From: an uncultured Clostridia bacterium
GTDB lineage: Bacteria > Bacillota > Clostridia > Christensenellales > Aristaeellaceae
NCBI GenBank assembly: GCA_934663625.1
Contig: CAKUKP010000049.1
Span: forward strand, 1-23,180
DNA: 23,180 nt
Direction of reading: 5' to 3'
Shown here: in pieces, positions 7,637-15,635 of the stretch
Layout of the letters: every line of letters starts with the position of its first letter
Numbering within the stretch: position 1 is the stretch's first letter
Notes under the pieces: model-generated
Told to the model about the DNA's origin: nothing
The model's input: the letters and a program-made list of their open reading frames with translations, nothing else
Databases searched by the model: none
Position numbers and translations under genes: made by a program

Positions 7637-8545
7637 TTAGCGTTTCATTCGCGGGTCAAGCGCATCGCGCAGGCCATCGCCGAAAAGGTTGAACGCAGCC
7701 ACCGAAATCATGATCGCAAGGCCGGGATAGATCACCAGATAGGGATAATTGCGGATGTACTGCCGCGCGGAGGAGAGCATGGAGCCCCACTCCGGCGTCG
7801 GCGGCTGTATGCCCATGCCCAGATAGCTCAGTCCGCAGGCGCAGATGATCGAAGATGCGATGCCCAGCGTGGCCTGTACAATAATCGGCGCCAGCGCGTT
7901 GGGCAGCATGTGCCGGAAAATCAGCCGGCGGTTGGATGCACCCACAGATCGAGTCGCTTCCACGAAATCCACGCCCTTTACGGTCATTACCGAACCGCGC
8001 ACCACGCGCGCATAGCTGGGAATGGAACTGATACTGATCGCCAGCATCAGATTCATCAGACTGCCGCCCAGCGCGGCCGCAATGGCAATCGCCAGCAGCA
8101 TACTGGGAATCGCCAGAATGATATCCATAAAGCGCATCAGGATGTTATCGATCTTGCCGCCGTAGAAACCGGCGATCGCGCCGATGATGCCGCCGATAAT
8201 CAGCGACGCCAGCACCGATACCACGCCGACCGTAATCGACATGCGCGTGCCCCAGATCAATCGGCTGAGCATATCGCGCCCGAACTGATCGGTTCCCAAC
8301 GGATATTCCCTGCACGGCGCGGTAAACGCGCGGCTGTAATCCTGATTATCGTAATACTCCGGCGCAATATAATTCGGAAACGCCACCAGAATCAGCATCA
8401 GAATGATGATCACCAGCGAAACCATCGCGCTTTTGTTGCGCGACAGGCGCTTCCATGCATCGCGCCACGGGCCGGACTTGCTTTCCCTGCCGTTTTTGCG
8501 GCGCTTTTCCCATTTCTCGGTATAGACTGATTGAATCTTTGCCAT
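7637..8545 (-). CDS. dppC: Peptide ABC transporter permease, DppC type
   Basis: 302 residues, start ATG 8545 with GGGAGG 9 bases upstream; TAATG overlap with the dppB stop. There is a basic cytosolic N-terminus, one hydrophobic helix (MVSLVIIILMLILVAFPN), then the short extracellular stretch with the DppC hallmark PLGTDQFGRDMLSRL. About five more membrane helices follow. The cytoplasmic coupling (EAA) loop reads VEATRSVGASNRRLIFRHMLPN, given here as EATRSVGAS and IFRHMLPN. The C-terminus GDGLRDALDPRMKR is typical. It forms the translocation channel with DppB. Confidence 0.95.
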   Translation of the reverse strand: MAKIQSVYTEKWEKRRKNGRESKSGPWRDAWKRLSRNKSAMVSLVIIILMLILVAFPNYIAPEYYDNQDYSRAFTAPCREYPLGTDQFGRDMLSRLIWGTRMSITVGVVSVLASLIIGGIIGAIAGFYGGKIDNILMRFMDIILAIPSMLLAIAIAAALGGSLMNLMLAISISSIPSYARVVRGSVMTVKGVDFVEATRSVGASNRRLIFRHMLPNALAPIIVQATLGIASSIICACGLSYLGMGIQPPTPEWGSMLSSARQYIRNYPYLVIYPGLAIMISVAAFNLFGDGLRDALDPRMKR

Positions 8546-9507
8546 TAGCGCGCGCCTCCCTTCGCAACCCGCCTGCGCGTTTGATACTGCGATTTAATGC
8601 GAGGATCCGCAAAGGAATAAATGATATCCACCAGCAGATTCACGATGCTGTAGATCGCCGCCAGCAGCAGAACGCCGCCCATGATTACCGGATAATTTCT
8701 CTGGCTGATCGAATCGAGCATGTATTTGCCGACGCCGGGAATCGCGAACACCGATTCGGTGAGCACCGCGCCGCCCAGCAGGCCGCCGAATTGCAGGCCC
8801 GCGACCGTGATAATCGGAATCAGCGCGTTCTTCAGCGCGTGCCGCACGATCACCTTGAATTCGGTTTGCCCCTTGGCGCGCGCCGTGCGGATGTAATCCT
8901 TGCGGATGACCTCCAGCATGCTGGATCGCGTGGTGCGCGTGATCGTCGCCATGGAGCTTGTGCCGATGGTCAGCACCGGCAACACCCAGTATTTCGGTCC
9001 GTAAAAACCCGATACCGGAAACCAGCCCAGAAAGATGGCGAAGATGATGATGTTCATCAACCCCTGCCAGAAGTTCGGCATGGATACGCCCAGCAGCGAC
9101 AGCAGCGTGGAGAAATAATCGATAATTGAATTTTGCCACGTCGCCGCCATCACGCCCAGAATCACGCCCAGCGTGACCGAAAACAGAACGCTCAGCCCCG
9201 CCAGCAAAAGCGTTGTGGGCATGCGGCTCATAATTTCATTCAGCACGGGCTGTTTCGTGGTATAGCTGGTACCCAGATCGCCTCGGGAAACCAGGCCCCA
9301 CAAATAATCGCCGTATTGCGCCAGCAGCGGTTTGTTCAGCCCCAGCTCCTCGCGCTTGGCCTCATACACTTCCGCCGTGGCATTTTCACCGACCAGCTGC
9401 CGCGCGGGATCGCCCGGCATCATCTGATTCAGCAGGAATGTGATCGTAACCACACCGATCAGCACCGGTATGATCCACAGCAGGCGTTTCAGTATATATC
9501 TGCCCAT
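8545..9507 (-). CDS. dppB: Peptide ABC transporter permease, DppB type
   Basis: 320 residues from ATG 9507. The frame stays open back to a TTG at 9525, but the ribosome site GGAGGGG lies inside that stretch, 9 bases before ATG 9507, so the shorter start is chosen. The N-terminal MGRYILKRLLWIIPVLIGVV helix followed by FLLNQMMPGDPA is the DppB hallmark. The coupling loop reads DYIRTARAKGQTEF and HALKNALIPI. There are six predicted membrane helices, with a C-terminal FADPRIKSQ tail. First gene of the minus-strand operon, with a candidate extended -10 promoter 52 bases upstream of the start. Confidence 0.95.
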   Translation of the reverse strand: MGRYILKRLLWIIPVLIGVVTITFLLNQMMPGDPARQLVGENATAEVYEAKREELGLNKPLLAQYGDYLWGLVSRGDLGTSYTTKQPVLNEIMSRMPTTLLLAGLSVLFSVTLGVILGVMAATWQNSIIDYFSTLLSLLGVSMPNFWQGLMNIIIFAIFLGWFPVSGFYGPKYWVLPVLTIGTSSMATITRTTRSSMLEVIRKDYIRTARAKGQTEFKVIVRHALKNALIPIITVAGLQFGGLLGGAVLTESVFAIPGVGKYMLDSISQRNYPVIMGGVLLLAAIYSIVNLLVDIIYSFADPRIKSQYQTRRRVAKGGAR

Positions 9508-9558
9508 GCTACTCAGCCCCTCCAAAATCGATTTTTTCTTTTTGTTGTCCTCACATGC

Positions 9559-9587
9559 ATTGTGGCACTAAAATTGAATTTTCGCAA
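9559..9587 (-). promoter_or_regulatory. Candidate promoter of the dpp operon
   Basis: Read on the minus strand: -35 TTGCGA (9582-9587), a 17-base spacer, then an extended -10 TGC-CACAAT (hexamer 9559-9564). The -35 and -10 hexamers each match four of six consensus positions, and the TGn extension compensates. It is the best candidate in the divergent region for dppB, about 52 bases from its start codon. Sequence-only prediction. Confidence 0.5.
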
Positions 9588-9638
9588 TACCCTAATAATT
9601 CATGTACTGGTTGTAATCTTATGATTTAGGGGGTTAAA

Positions 9639-9654
9639 ATGTAATTTTTTACAT
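9639..9654. promoter_or_regulatory. Inverted repeat, candidate operator between dpp and the two-component genes
   Basis: ATGTAA-TTTT-TTACAT is a perfect 6-base-arm inverted repeat centred between the two divergent promoters. It lies about 31 bases upstream of the plus-strand -10 and about 50 bases upstream of the minus-strand -35. This is a plausible binding position for an activator or repressor acting on either side, but AT-rich palindromes of this size occur by chance. Confidence 0.3.
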
Positions 9655-9681
9655 CTAGCGCTTTTCTTTCCTGCAATTTCA

Positions 9682-9690
9682 TGCTATAAT
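9682..9690 (+). promoter_or_regulatory. Extended -10 promoter of the sensor kinase operon
   Basis: TGC-TATAAT: a perfect -10 hexamer at 9685-9690 with a TGn extension. The -35 position 17 bases upstream (9662-9667, TTTTCT) is poor, as is common for extended -10 promoters or ones needing an activator. Predicted transcription start is near 9697, at the base of a small stem-loop. Confidence 0.6.
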
Positions 9691-9696
9691 GCCCGT

Positions 9697-9718
9697 GGAT
9701 AAAAAAACAGTTTTATCC
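9697..9718 (+). other. Stem-loop at the predicted 5' end of the kinase mRNA
   Basis: GGATAAAA-AAACAG-TTTTATCC forms a perfect 8-base-pair inverted repeat immediately after the predicted transcription start. It could be a 5' stabilising hairpin of the mRNA or a DNA operator overlapping the start site. It is not followed by a run of T long enough for a terminator. Confidence 0.45.
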
Positions 9719-9791
9719 GTATCACAAAGACACTTTCCGCATATCGCCGTCACATAAGCGGCGCCCTCTACCTGTCAGGAGATGATTTCCC

Positions 9792-11591
9792 ATGTGCAGG
9801 CTGTTTCGCCGGCTGAACCTTTCCAGCAAGCTGGTATTGCTGGTATTTACATGCTTTGTGTGCATTTATGTGCTGTTGAACATATTCTGGGCGGGCGTTC
9901 TGGAACGAAAGGCGCGCGAGGAATTTATCAGCAGCGGAACCGATATATGCACGCTGGGCAACCAGATGGTCGAAAAAGAATGTTCCTATTTGCAGGGAAT
10001 TGCCGCCTACCTGAGCGTTTCTTCCAAGACGCAGAAGCTGCTTCTGTCCCATCGTGAGAACGCGCCTGTATCCTCCGACGACCGGCTGGCGGATGAACTG
10101 GCAAGCCTGAAATACCCCGTATCCGTGGTTTTTTATGATCTGGAGGGCATGCCGGTGGACGCGATGAGCATCGACGCTTCCAAATATCCTGTCCGCCAAT
10201 CGCCGACAGTCGATTCGCCCTTCGCGCGTGTTCTGCATGGAAACGATACCTATGAATGGGAATTTATTGAAGCCGGATCGCAAAGGCTGTTTCGGCAGGA
10301 TAATTCGCCCAAGCTGTGCCTGTGGCGGCTGATTACCGATACAAAAACAAAGCAGCCGCTGGGCATGATCGCCATCGCGGTGGATACGCGCCGCATCATC
10401 AGCATGGGGCCGACGCACGAAAGCCCCTATTTCCAATTGCTGCTGCTGGATCAGAAAAGCGCGCTGGAGGCCTTCAACCACAGCGATTACACGCTGGACG
10501 CTGCAACCCGCCGCGAACTGATCGCGCTGGGCTCGGAAGCGCCTTCCGGCAATACGCTGTTTACCTATCGTGGGAAACGATACCATCTGTTCTTCGCGCG
10601 CTCCGGCGCAACGCCGCTGATTTGCTATTATATCACGCCCTATTCCCTGTTTGTGCAGGATTTCGACGCCTACTGGGTGTATTTCATCGCGGTGCTGGTA
10701 TTCCTGACGCTGGCGCTGTTCCCGCTGCTGCGCTATTCCTTCCGGCGAATGACCATGCCGCTGCACCGGTTGACCGTAACGGTAGACGGCTTTGCGCGCG
10801 GCGATATGCAGGCTTCCTTCGAATATGAAGGCGAAGATGAAATCGGCAAGCTGGGGCGCGCGTTCAATGAAATGGTGCAAACCAACCGCGCCATTTTGAA
10901 AAAGATGGTGGAATTGCACACGCGCGAACGCGAAGCGGAGCTGAATGCGCTTCAGGCGCAGATCAACCCGCATTTTCTGTACAACATGCTGAACATGATC
11001 TACTGGCGCGCGCTGCGCTCCGGCAACGATGAACTGGCGGATATTTCCTACGCCATGAGCCGCCTGTTCCGCATGACGCTGAAACGGGATCGCACCATGA
11101 TTTCCCTGCGCGAAGAATTTGAAATCTGCAGCTATTATATGATGCTTCAAAAGAAGCGCTTCGGGGATCATGTGGAATACCAGATCGAACGGGAAGCGGG
11201 ACTGGACGATGTGATCGTGCCCAAGCTGCTATTGCAGCCGCTGGTGGAAAACGCCATTATTCACGGCGCGGAAAATTACACGGGCGTGGTGCACATTCGG
11301 CTTACCGCGAACCGCGACGGCGATACCGTGGTATTCCGCGTGATGAACGATGGCAGCGTAATTCCGGAAAACATACTGCGCCTTTTGCCGAATTGCCCCG
11401 TGCCAAACGCGTCGCCGCGTTCCGGCAACGGCATGGCGCTGCACAACATTGCCGAGCGCCTGCAATTGCTGTTCGGCGATGATTATGTATTTACCTTCGA
11501 AAGCAGCGAGGAAAACGGCACGATCGTTACCATCGCCTTTCCGATCCACAGCGTGAACACAGATCCAGAAGGAGGTACCGCAAATGCTTAG
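9792..11591 (+). CDS. YesM-like membrane sensor histidine kinase
   Basis: 599 residues, start ATG 9792 with CAGGAG about 10 bases upstream. Membrane helix 1 is at about 14-35 (LVLLVFTCFVCIYVLLNIF). A roughly 250-residue extracytoplasmic sensor region follows, then helix 2 at about 294-316 (YWVYFIAVLVFLTLALFPLL). Next come a HAMP-like linker and short coiled coil, and the family-specific phosphoacceptor box QAQINPHFLYNMLN with His394. The ATPase domain has the N-box LVENAIIHG (Asn487) and a late G-box GNGMALHNIAERL. The expected DNGxG box reads NDGSV, so the adenine-contacting Asp is not in its usual place. The gene overlaps the response regulator by 8 bases. YesM/YesN pairs usually sense sugars or peptides outside the cell and activate adjacent transporter genes; the divergent dpp operon is the likely target. 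Confidence 0.93.
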   Translation: MCRLFRRLNLSSKLVLLVFTCFVCIYVLLNIFWAGVLERKAREEFISSGTDICTLGNQMVEKECSYLQGIAAYLSVSSKTQKLLLSHRENAPVSSDDRLADELASLKYPVSVVFYDLEGMPVDAMSIDASKYPVRQSPTVDSPFARVLHGNDTYEWEFIEAGSQRLFRQDNSPKLCLWRLITDTKTKQPLGMIAIAVDTRRIISMGPTHESPYFQLLLLDQKSALEAFNHSDYTLDAATRRELIALGSEAPSGNTLFTYRGKRYHLFFARSGATPLICYYITPYSLFVQDFDAYWVYFIAVLVFLTLALFPLLRYSFRRMTMPLHRLTVTVDGFARGDMQASFEYEGEDEIGKLGRAFNEMVQTNRAILKKMVELHTREREAELNALQAQINPHFLYNMLNMIYWRALRSGNDELADISYAMSRLFRMTLKRDRTMISLREEFEICSYYMMLQKKRFGDHVEYQIEREAGLDDVIVPKLLLQPLVENAIIHGAENYTGVVHIRLTANRDGDTVVFRVMNDGSVIPENILRLLPNCPVPNASPRSGNGMALHNIAERLQLLFGDDYVFTFESSEENGTIVTIAFPIHSVNTDPEGGTANA

Positions 11592-12690
11592 GGTTTTGAT
11601 TGCAGATGATGAAATCGACGCGCGCGACAATATGATCGCCCTCATTGACTGGAAAAGCCGCGGCATGAAAGTGATCGCCGCGGTGGACGACGGACTTTCC
11701 GCCTATGAAACCATCGCGGCGCAGCAGCCGGATATCGTGTTGATTGATATTCAGATGCGCGGCATGAGCGGGCTGGACGTTATTGAAAACGTGCGAAAGC
11801 TGGATTGTTTGCAGCCGGTGTTTATCATCATCAGCGGCTATGATTATTTTGCCTACATGCAGAAAGCCATTCAATTGAAGGTGGACGGCTATCTGCTGAA
11901 GCCCTTCCGCCCAAAGGACGTGCTGGAGATTCTCGACGCGCACTTTGGCGACGCCGACGTATCGCGCAGGCTGCAGCTGCGGCAATCGGCGCTGGGCGAT
12001 TTCCTGATGGATCTGAGCCGCGAATGCGAGGATATGACCCATTATCCCGTGCACGAGGAGGGCATGGTGATCAACGCCATGCTCAGCGGATCGGAAAGCG
12101 ATATTTCTGCTTCCCTCAATGGTTATATGGCGGCGCTTCGGCAGCAAAACCTTTCCACCGCAGGCACGCTGAAATGCTGCATCATACTGTATGCGGAAAT
12201 GTGCCGCCATTTAAGCCGCCGCGGGGCGAACGCGGGCATGGATTCGCTGAACTGGGACGCAGGCGACCCCATCGGATCCATGCACGATCTGCTGTCCGCC
12301 GTGGCGCTGAGCGTGCACGGCGAATTGGCTGAAAACGCATCGATCAAAAGCACATCCCCCGCCATACGCGCAAAGGCGTATATCGATGAAAACTTCCCCG
12401 AACCGCTTTCGCTGGAAATGGTCGCCGATGCGGTTTCCGTCACGCCCACCTATCTGAGCAACTGTTTCGCGCGCGATGTGGGCACAGGCTTTGTGGATTA
12501 CATCAAAAGCGTCCGCACCGCGCATGCAAAGCGCATGCTGGCGCATTCTACGCAGAGCGTAAGCCAAATCGCCGAGGCCTGTGGATACCCGAATGTGAAA
12601 TACTTCAAGCAGGTCTTTAAGCAGCAAACCGGCCTTAGCCCATTCGAATTTCGCCGCCAGATGCAATCCGATGCGGGCTTCGGGGATTGA
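11584..12690 (+). CDS. YesN-like response regulator with AraC-type DNA-binding domain
   Basis: 368 residues, start ATG 11584 with AAGGAGG 8 bases upstream, inside the end of the kinase gene. The N-terminal receiver domain has the acidic pair D8-D9, phosphoacceptor D55 in LIDIQMRGMSG, Ser84 and K106 in LLKPF. A middle region of about 140 residues has no recognised domain. The C-terminal AraC/XylS double helix-turn-helix (about residues 262-363) includes LSLEMVADAVSVTPTYLSNC in the first unit and VSQIAEACGYPNVKYFKQVF in the second, ending TGLSPFEFRRQ. It should be phosphorylated by the YesM-like kinase and activate transcription, most likely of the divergent dpp operon. Last gene of the two-gene operon; stem-loops follow it. 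Confidence 0.94.
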   Translation: MLRVLIADDEIDARDNMIALIDWKSRGMKVIAAVDDGLSAYETIAAQQPDIVLIDIQMRGMSGLDVIENVRKLDCLQPVFIIISGYDYFAYMQKAIQLKVDGYLLKPFRPKDVLEILDAHFGDADVSRRLQLRQSALGDFLMDLSRECEDMTHYPVHEEGMVINAMLSGSESDISASLNGYMAALRQQNLSTAGTLKCCIILYAEMCRHLSRRGANAGMDSLNWDAGDPIGSMHDLLSAVALSVHGELAENASIKSTSPAIRAKAYIDENFPEPLSLEMVADAVSVTPTYLSNCFARDVGTGFVDYIKSVRTAHAKRMLAHSTQSVSQIAEACGYPNVKYFKQVFKQQTGLSPFEFRRQMQSDAGFGD

Positions 12691-12830
12691 TACGGGGCAA
12701 ATGCGCGGATCGCCTTTCCACATTCCGCCGCACCGACGCCGCCCGCGCATGTATTTCTTCTTTTGCGCCCCCTGCCTTCAAATTGACCGCTGCGCTGAAT
12801 TCTGTTTTCTGAAGATCAGCATGCTGACAA

Positions 12831-12859
12831 AACCCCGCCTGTGCTGATCAGGCGGGGTT
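12831..12859. terminator. Terminator hairpin between convergent operons (first stem)
   Basis: AACCCCGCCTG pairs perfectly with CAGGCGGGGTT over 11 base pairs around TGCTGAT. On the minus strand it is followed by TTGTC, so the stem plus GGGGTTTTG acts as the terminator of the sugar operon. It may also help to stop the plus-strand two-component operon. The preceding base context TGACAAAA resembles the TGTCAAA spacer in the hairpin array at 23021-23135. Confidence 0.7.
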
Positions 12860-12869
12860 GATCAATGAT

Positions 12870-12908
12870 CGAAATCCTGATGCTTTGATCCAAAGCATCA
12901 GGATTTCG
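12870..12908. terminator. Long perfect stem-loop, terminator of the two-component operon
   Basis: Arms 12870-12887 (CGAAATCCTGATGCTTTG) and 12891-12908 are exact reverse complements: 18 base pairs with a 3-base loop. On the plus strand it is followed by CTGTTTTATT. It begins 6 bases beyond the PHI stop codon on the minus strand, so it also lies in the 3' end of that mRNA. The unusually long perfect stem could also act as an mRNA 3' protective structure. Confidence 0.7.
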
Positions 12909-12913
12909 CTGTT

Positions 12914-13471
12914 TTATTCCAGATTGGCGTGACGGGAAACCATCTCATCATTTTCTACGCCCATGCGTTCCATCATATCGGAGATGACGATATCAAAGAA
13001 GATCAGCGCCACTTCTTCAAACAGTGATCCCATTGGCAATGCCGAATTTCTGTCTTTCCCCATAGTTTCCTTGCTTACCGCGTGAATATTGACAACAACA
13101 TCGGATACATCCGCCAATGGCGATTCCGCGTCCAGCGTGACCAGCGCAACGCTGCTTCCCAGCGCATGCGCCTTATTGGCCAGGTTTCGAAGTATTTCGC
13201 TGCGCCCCGAAGCGCTCGTCAAAACCAGCACATCGCCCTTTTTCATCGGTTCGCAAAGCGTATCTCCGACAATGCTGCACTGAATCCCCAGATGCATCAA
13301 ACGCATCGCAAATCCGCGCATACAAAGGCCGCTGCGCCCCATTCCAAAGCAAAACACTCTGCCAGCCGTGTGCAGCCGATCCTCCAGACGGCCGGCCTGC
13401 CCCGCATCTATGGACTCGATCGCGTGAATCAATTCTGCGCACACGGCCGCCCGCTTCGCCAAAGCCTTCAT
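12914..13471 (-). CDS. hxlB: 6-phospho-3-hexuloisomerase (PHI), SIS-domain protein
   Basis: 185 residues, the normal PHI length. Start ATG 13471 has GGAGG about 7 bases upstream, with an ATGA overlap with the FGGY kinase. A single SIS domain shows the PHI hallmarks FGMGRSGLCMRGFAMRLMHL (the family form is GxGRSGxxxxxFAMRLMHLG), VLVLTSASGRSE, LVTLDAESPLAD and the late LPMGSLFEEVALIFFD. PHI interconverts D-arabino-3-hexulose 6-phosphate and fructose 6-phosphate. Together with the HPS gene two positions upstream it forms the ribulose monophosphate couple. In this operon the direction is unknown. A catabolic role, converting a 3-ketohexose 6-phosphate made from the imported sugar into fructose 6-phosphate, fits the context. 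Last gene of the operon. A related SIS isomerase with another 3-keto substrate cannot be excluded. Confidence 0.88.
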   Translation of the reverse strand: MKALAKRAAVCAELIHAIESIDAGQAGRLEDRLHTAGRVFCFGMGRSGLCMRGFAMRLMHLGIQCSIVGDTLCEPMKKGDVLVLTSASGRSEILRNLANKAHALGSSVALVTLDAESPLADVSDVVVNIHAVSKETMGKDRNSALPMGSLFEEVALIFFDIVISDMMERMGVENDEMVSRHANLE

Positions 13472-14979
13472 GATCTTCCTCCATGCTGATAGAGATCAAA
13501 CAACGGTTTATTCTGCTTGTACAGCAGCCTGTATATCTCAAAATACTCGTTGTAGACATCAACATTTCGAGGAATGGGCTCAACCACGCGATCGTTAAAG
13601 CGAACAACCTGCTTGCATGCAGCCTCATAAGATGGGAAGAAACCCGTACCGACCGCCGCGGTCAATGCCGCGCCGATGCAGGATTGTTCGGCTTCTACCG
13701 TCGTATATATCGGCTTGTTAAACATATCCGCTTCAATCTGGAGCAGCAAATCGCTCCGCGCGCCGCCGCCGGAGGCAATCAGGCGGTCAGGTTCCTTATG
13801 GACAATATCCTTAAGCGTTTCAAAGCAGTTCCGCAGGCTGTAAATGACGCCCTCCATGATACTGCGCACGATATGCGCCTGCCCATGCTGCATCGTCAGC
13901 CCCATAAACATGCCTCTGGCCTTCGGATCCACATCCGGACTTCTGCTTCCGCTGAGGTATGGCAGGAAAATCAGGCCGTCGCTGCCCGCCCCCACCGTAT
14001 CCGCCAAAGCGCCCTGCTGGACAAAATCCATTCCGGGATAGACCTGCTGGCTGATCCATTTCATCGCGGAGCCGCCGCAGAGATTGACACTCATCAGCAT
14101 CCAGAGATCTTCCTTGACATGGCAGAATGTATTGGTTCGATAGTCCTTATCATAACCGGCATGCTGCATGGCGCAGCTCACCTGACAGGATGTGCCGATA
14201 TTCACCACCCAGGGCTGTGATTCATCGATCATACATGTGCCGACTTCATGCATCAGGGTATCGCCGCCGCCGTAAACAGCGGGCGTACCGCTGCGCAGCC
14301 CCGTCAGCTCCGCCGCCTCGGATGTGATCTCGCCCGCAATTTCGTACGCTTCATGGCACGCAGGGAAAATAGAGCGCGGCAGATTCAATCTGTCAATAAA
14401 ATCCCATGCCCAATCGCGCTTCGCGGTATCAAATATCACGGTACTGGAGGCATCCGTCATATCCGTTCCAATTTTACCGGTCATACGATAGCGGACATAG
14501 TCCTTGGGCAGCAGAAGCGTCTTCATTCTTGCAAAATTATCAGGTTCATGGTCGCGAACCCATACAAGCGAACTGACGAGGTAGCCCGTGCTTAAACGAT
14601 TCAGCGTTACTGCATTGAACTCTTCCGGCGATATCGTATTATAGATATCGTTTATGGTATCGATTGAGCGAAGATCGCTCCATATGATACAATTGCGAAT
14701 CGGCTTTCCATCCGCATCCAGCATGACAAGGCCGTGCATCTGCCCTGAATAACCCACGCCATCGACCAGGCGCATCTCCATCGGAAAGCGCGCCGCCAAA
14801 TCCCGCAGGGTATAGCATGCGGCGTCCCAGAGTTCGTTGATCTCCTGTTCATCATAACCTTCGCATGGATGAAATATGTTGTACTTTTTCTGGGATGTAC
14901 CGACAATGATTCCATCCGCGCCCATAAGCAATGCCTTGGTGGAGGACGTACCTACGTCGATTCCAAGATAATATTTCAT
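13468..14979 (-). CDS. FGGY-family carbohydrate kinase, xylulokinase-like
   Basis: 503 residues from ATG 14979, chosen because GTGAGG lies about 8 bases upstream; the frame extends 9 bases further to a GTG. The N-terminal ATPase-fold loop YYLGIDVGTSSTKALLM, the sugar-contact motif SGQMHGLVML seen in xylulokinases, the catalytic Asp in YGGGDTLMHEVG, and the C-terminal phosphate loop ASGGGARSDLLLQIEADMFN are all present. FGGY kinases phosphorylate the terminal hydroxyl of ketoses, pentitols or similar sugars. Substrate cannot be fixed from sequence. In this operon it would act on the imported sugar or its 3-epimer to make the phosphate needed by the isomerase, HPS and PHI steps. Ten bases separate it from HPS upstream, and it overlaps PHI downstream by 4. 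Confidence 0.92.
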   Translation of the reverse strand: MKYYLGIDVGTSSTKALLMGADGIIVGTSQKKYNIFHPCEGYDEQEINELWDAACYTLRDLAARFPMEMRLVDGVGYSGQMHGLVMLDADGKPIRNCIIWSDLRSIDTINDIYNTISPEEFNAVTLNRLSTGYLVSSLVWVRDHEPDNFARMKTLLLPKDYVRYRMTGKIGTDMTDASSTVIFDTAKRDWAWDFIDRLNLPRSIFPACHEAYEIAGEITSEAAELTGLRSGTPAVYGGGDTLMHEVGTCMIDESQPWVVNIGTSCQVSCAMQHAGYDKDYRTNTFCHVKEDLWMLMSVNLCGGSAMKWISQQVYPGMDFVQQGALADTVGAGSDGLIFLPYLSGSRSPDVDPKARGMFMGLTMQHGQAHIVRSIMEGVIYSLRNCFETLKDIVHKEPDRLIASGGGARSDLLLQIEADMFNKPIYTTVEAEQSCIGAALTAAVGTGFFPSYEAACKQVVRFNDRVVEPIPRNVDVYNEYFEIYRLLYKQNKPLFDLYQHGGRS

Positions 14980-14989
14980 ATGACACACC

Positions 14990-15634
14990 TCACAGAGAAC
15001 TTCCCTGATCGATCGCCTTGCGTATATTTAAGGCAGCGCTCTTTGGATCTGCACTTTCCAGAATCCCGCCGCCAACGATCAGGATGTCGGGTTGCAATTT
15101 CAAATATTCACTTACCGTTTGCGCCGTGATTCCGCCCGCCACGGCGATTTTACACTTCGGCGAACAGGCGCGAAGCTCCGTCAACATCTGCAGCGGCGTA
15201 ATGCCTCTGGCCTGCTGATCCACGCCGACATGGATCGCCGCGCAATCAACGCCGAGCCTTTCCAGCCTGCGCACAACCGATTCCACCTCGCCTGCGCAAA
15301 GCATATCCGCCATGACATTGCCGCCGAATTGCCTTGCCGCTTTGCAGCACTGGCTTATCGTATCATCATCGGTGCATGCCATTACCGTAACCCAGTCCGC
15401 CCCTGCTTCGAACATTTCCGACGCTTCACACAAACCGGCGTCCATGATCTTTCCATCGCACAGAACCTGCAGCTTTGGATGCAGCTGCTTCATTCGCCGA
15501 ACGGCCTTCAGCCCATAGCGAATCAAAAAGGGCGTTCCGACTTCAATAATATCAATGTAGTTTTCCAATTCTCCAATCAGTTTCTCTGCCGGAACGATCT
15601 CGATCAAATCAAGTGCAACCTGAAGCTTCGTCAT
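14990..15634 (-). CDS. hxlA: 3-hexulose-6-phosphate synthase (HPS), OMP decarboxylase superfamily
   Basis: 214 residues from ATG 15634 (GGGGGGAA about 8 bases upstream), immediately after the permease stop. The opening MTKLQVALDLIEI, then DIIEVGTPFLIRYGL (28-42) and the superfamily acid-Lys-acid motif D60-G-K62-IM-D65, place it in the HPS/KGPDC branch. HPS-like rather than KGPDC-like marks are IHVGVDQQARGITPL, IAVAGGITAQT and ILIVGGGI. HPS joins formaldehyde to ribulose 5-phosphate, or splits D-arabino-3-hexulose 6-phosphate in reverse. The related KGPDC decarboxylates 3-keto-L-gulonate 6-phosphate in ascorbate-type pathways that also use an FGGY kinase and a TIM-barrel epimerase. That alternative is weaker but worth keeping, since no PHI is needed there. 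Confidence 0.85.
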   Translation of the reverse strand: MTKLQVALDLIEIVPAEKLIGELENYIDIIEVGTPFLIRYGLKAVRRMKQLHPKLQVLCDGKIMDAGLCEASEMFEAGADWVTVMACTDDDTISQCCKAARQFGGNVMADMLCAGEVESVVRRLERLGVDCAAIHVGVDQQARGITPLQMLTELRACSPKCKIAVAGGITAQTVSEYLKLQPDILIVGGGILESADPKSAALNIRKAIDQGSSL

Positions 15635-15635
15635 A

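Noticed and set aside
9656..9670. Possible catabolite-repression (cre) site around TAGCGCTTTTC
   Set aside because: Only the central AGCGCTTTT resembles the consensus; the outer TG and CA positions are missing.
9768..11171. Long minus-strand open frame (467 codons) opposite the sensor kinase
   Set aside because: Its composition is that of an antisense shadow (many His, Gln, Arg) and it crosses the well-supported kinase gene.
14990..15634. 3-keto-L-gulonate-6-phosphate decarboxylase (UlaD/SgbH type) instead of HPS
   Set aside because: The motifs VGVDQQ, ITPL, VAGGIT and IVGGGI fit HPS better, and a PHI gene is in the same operon. Kept as the main alternative.
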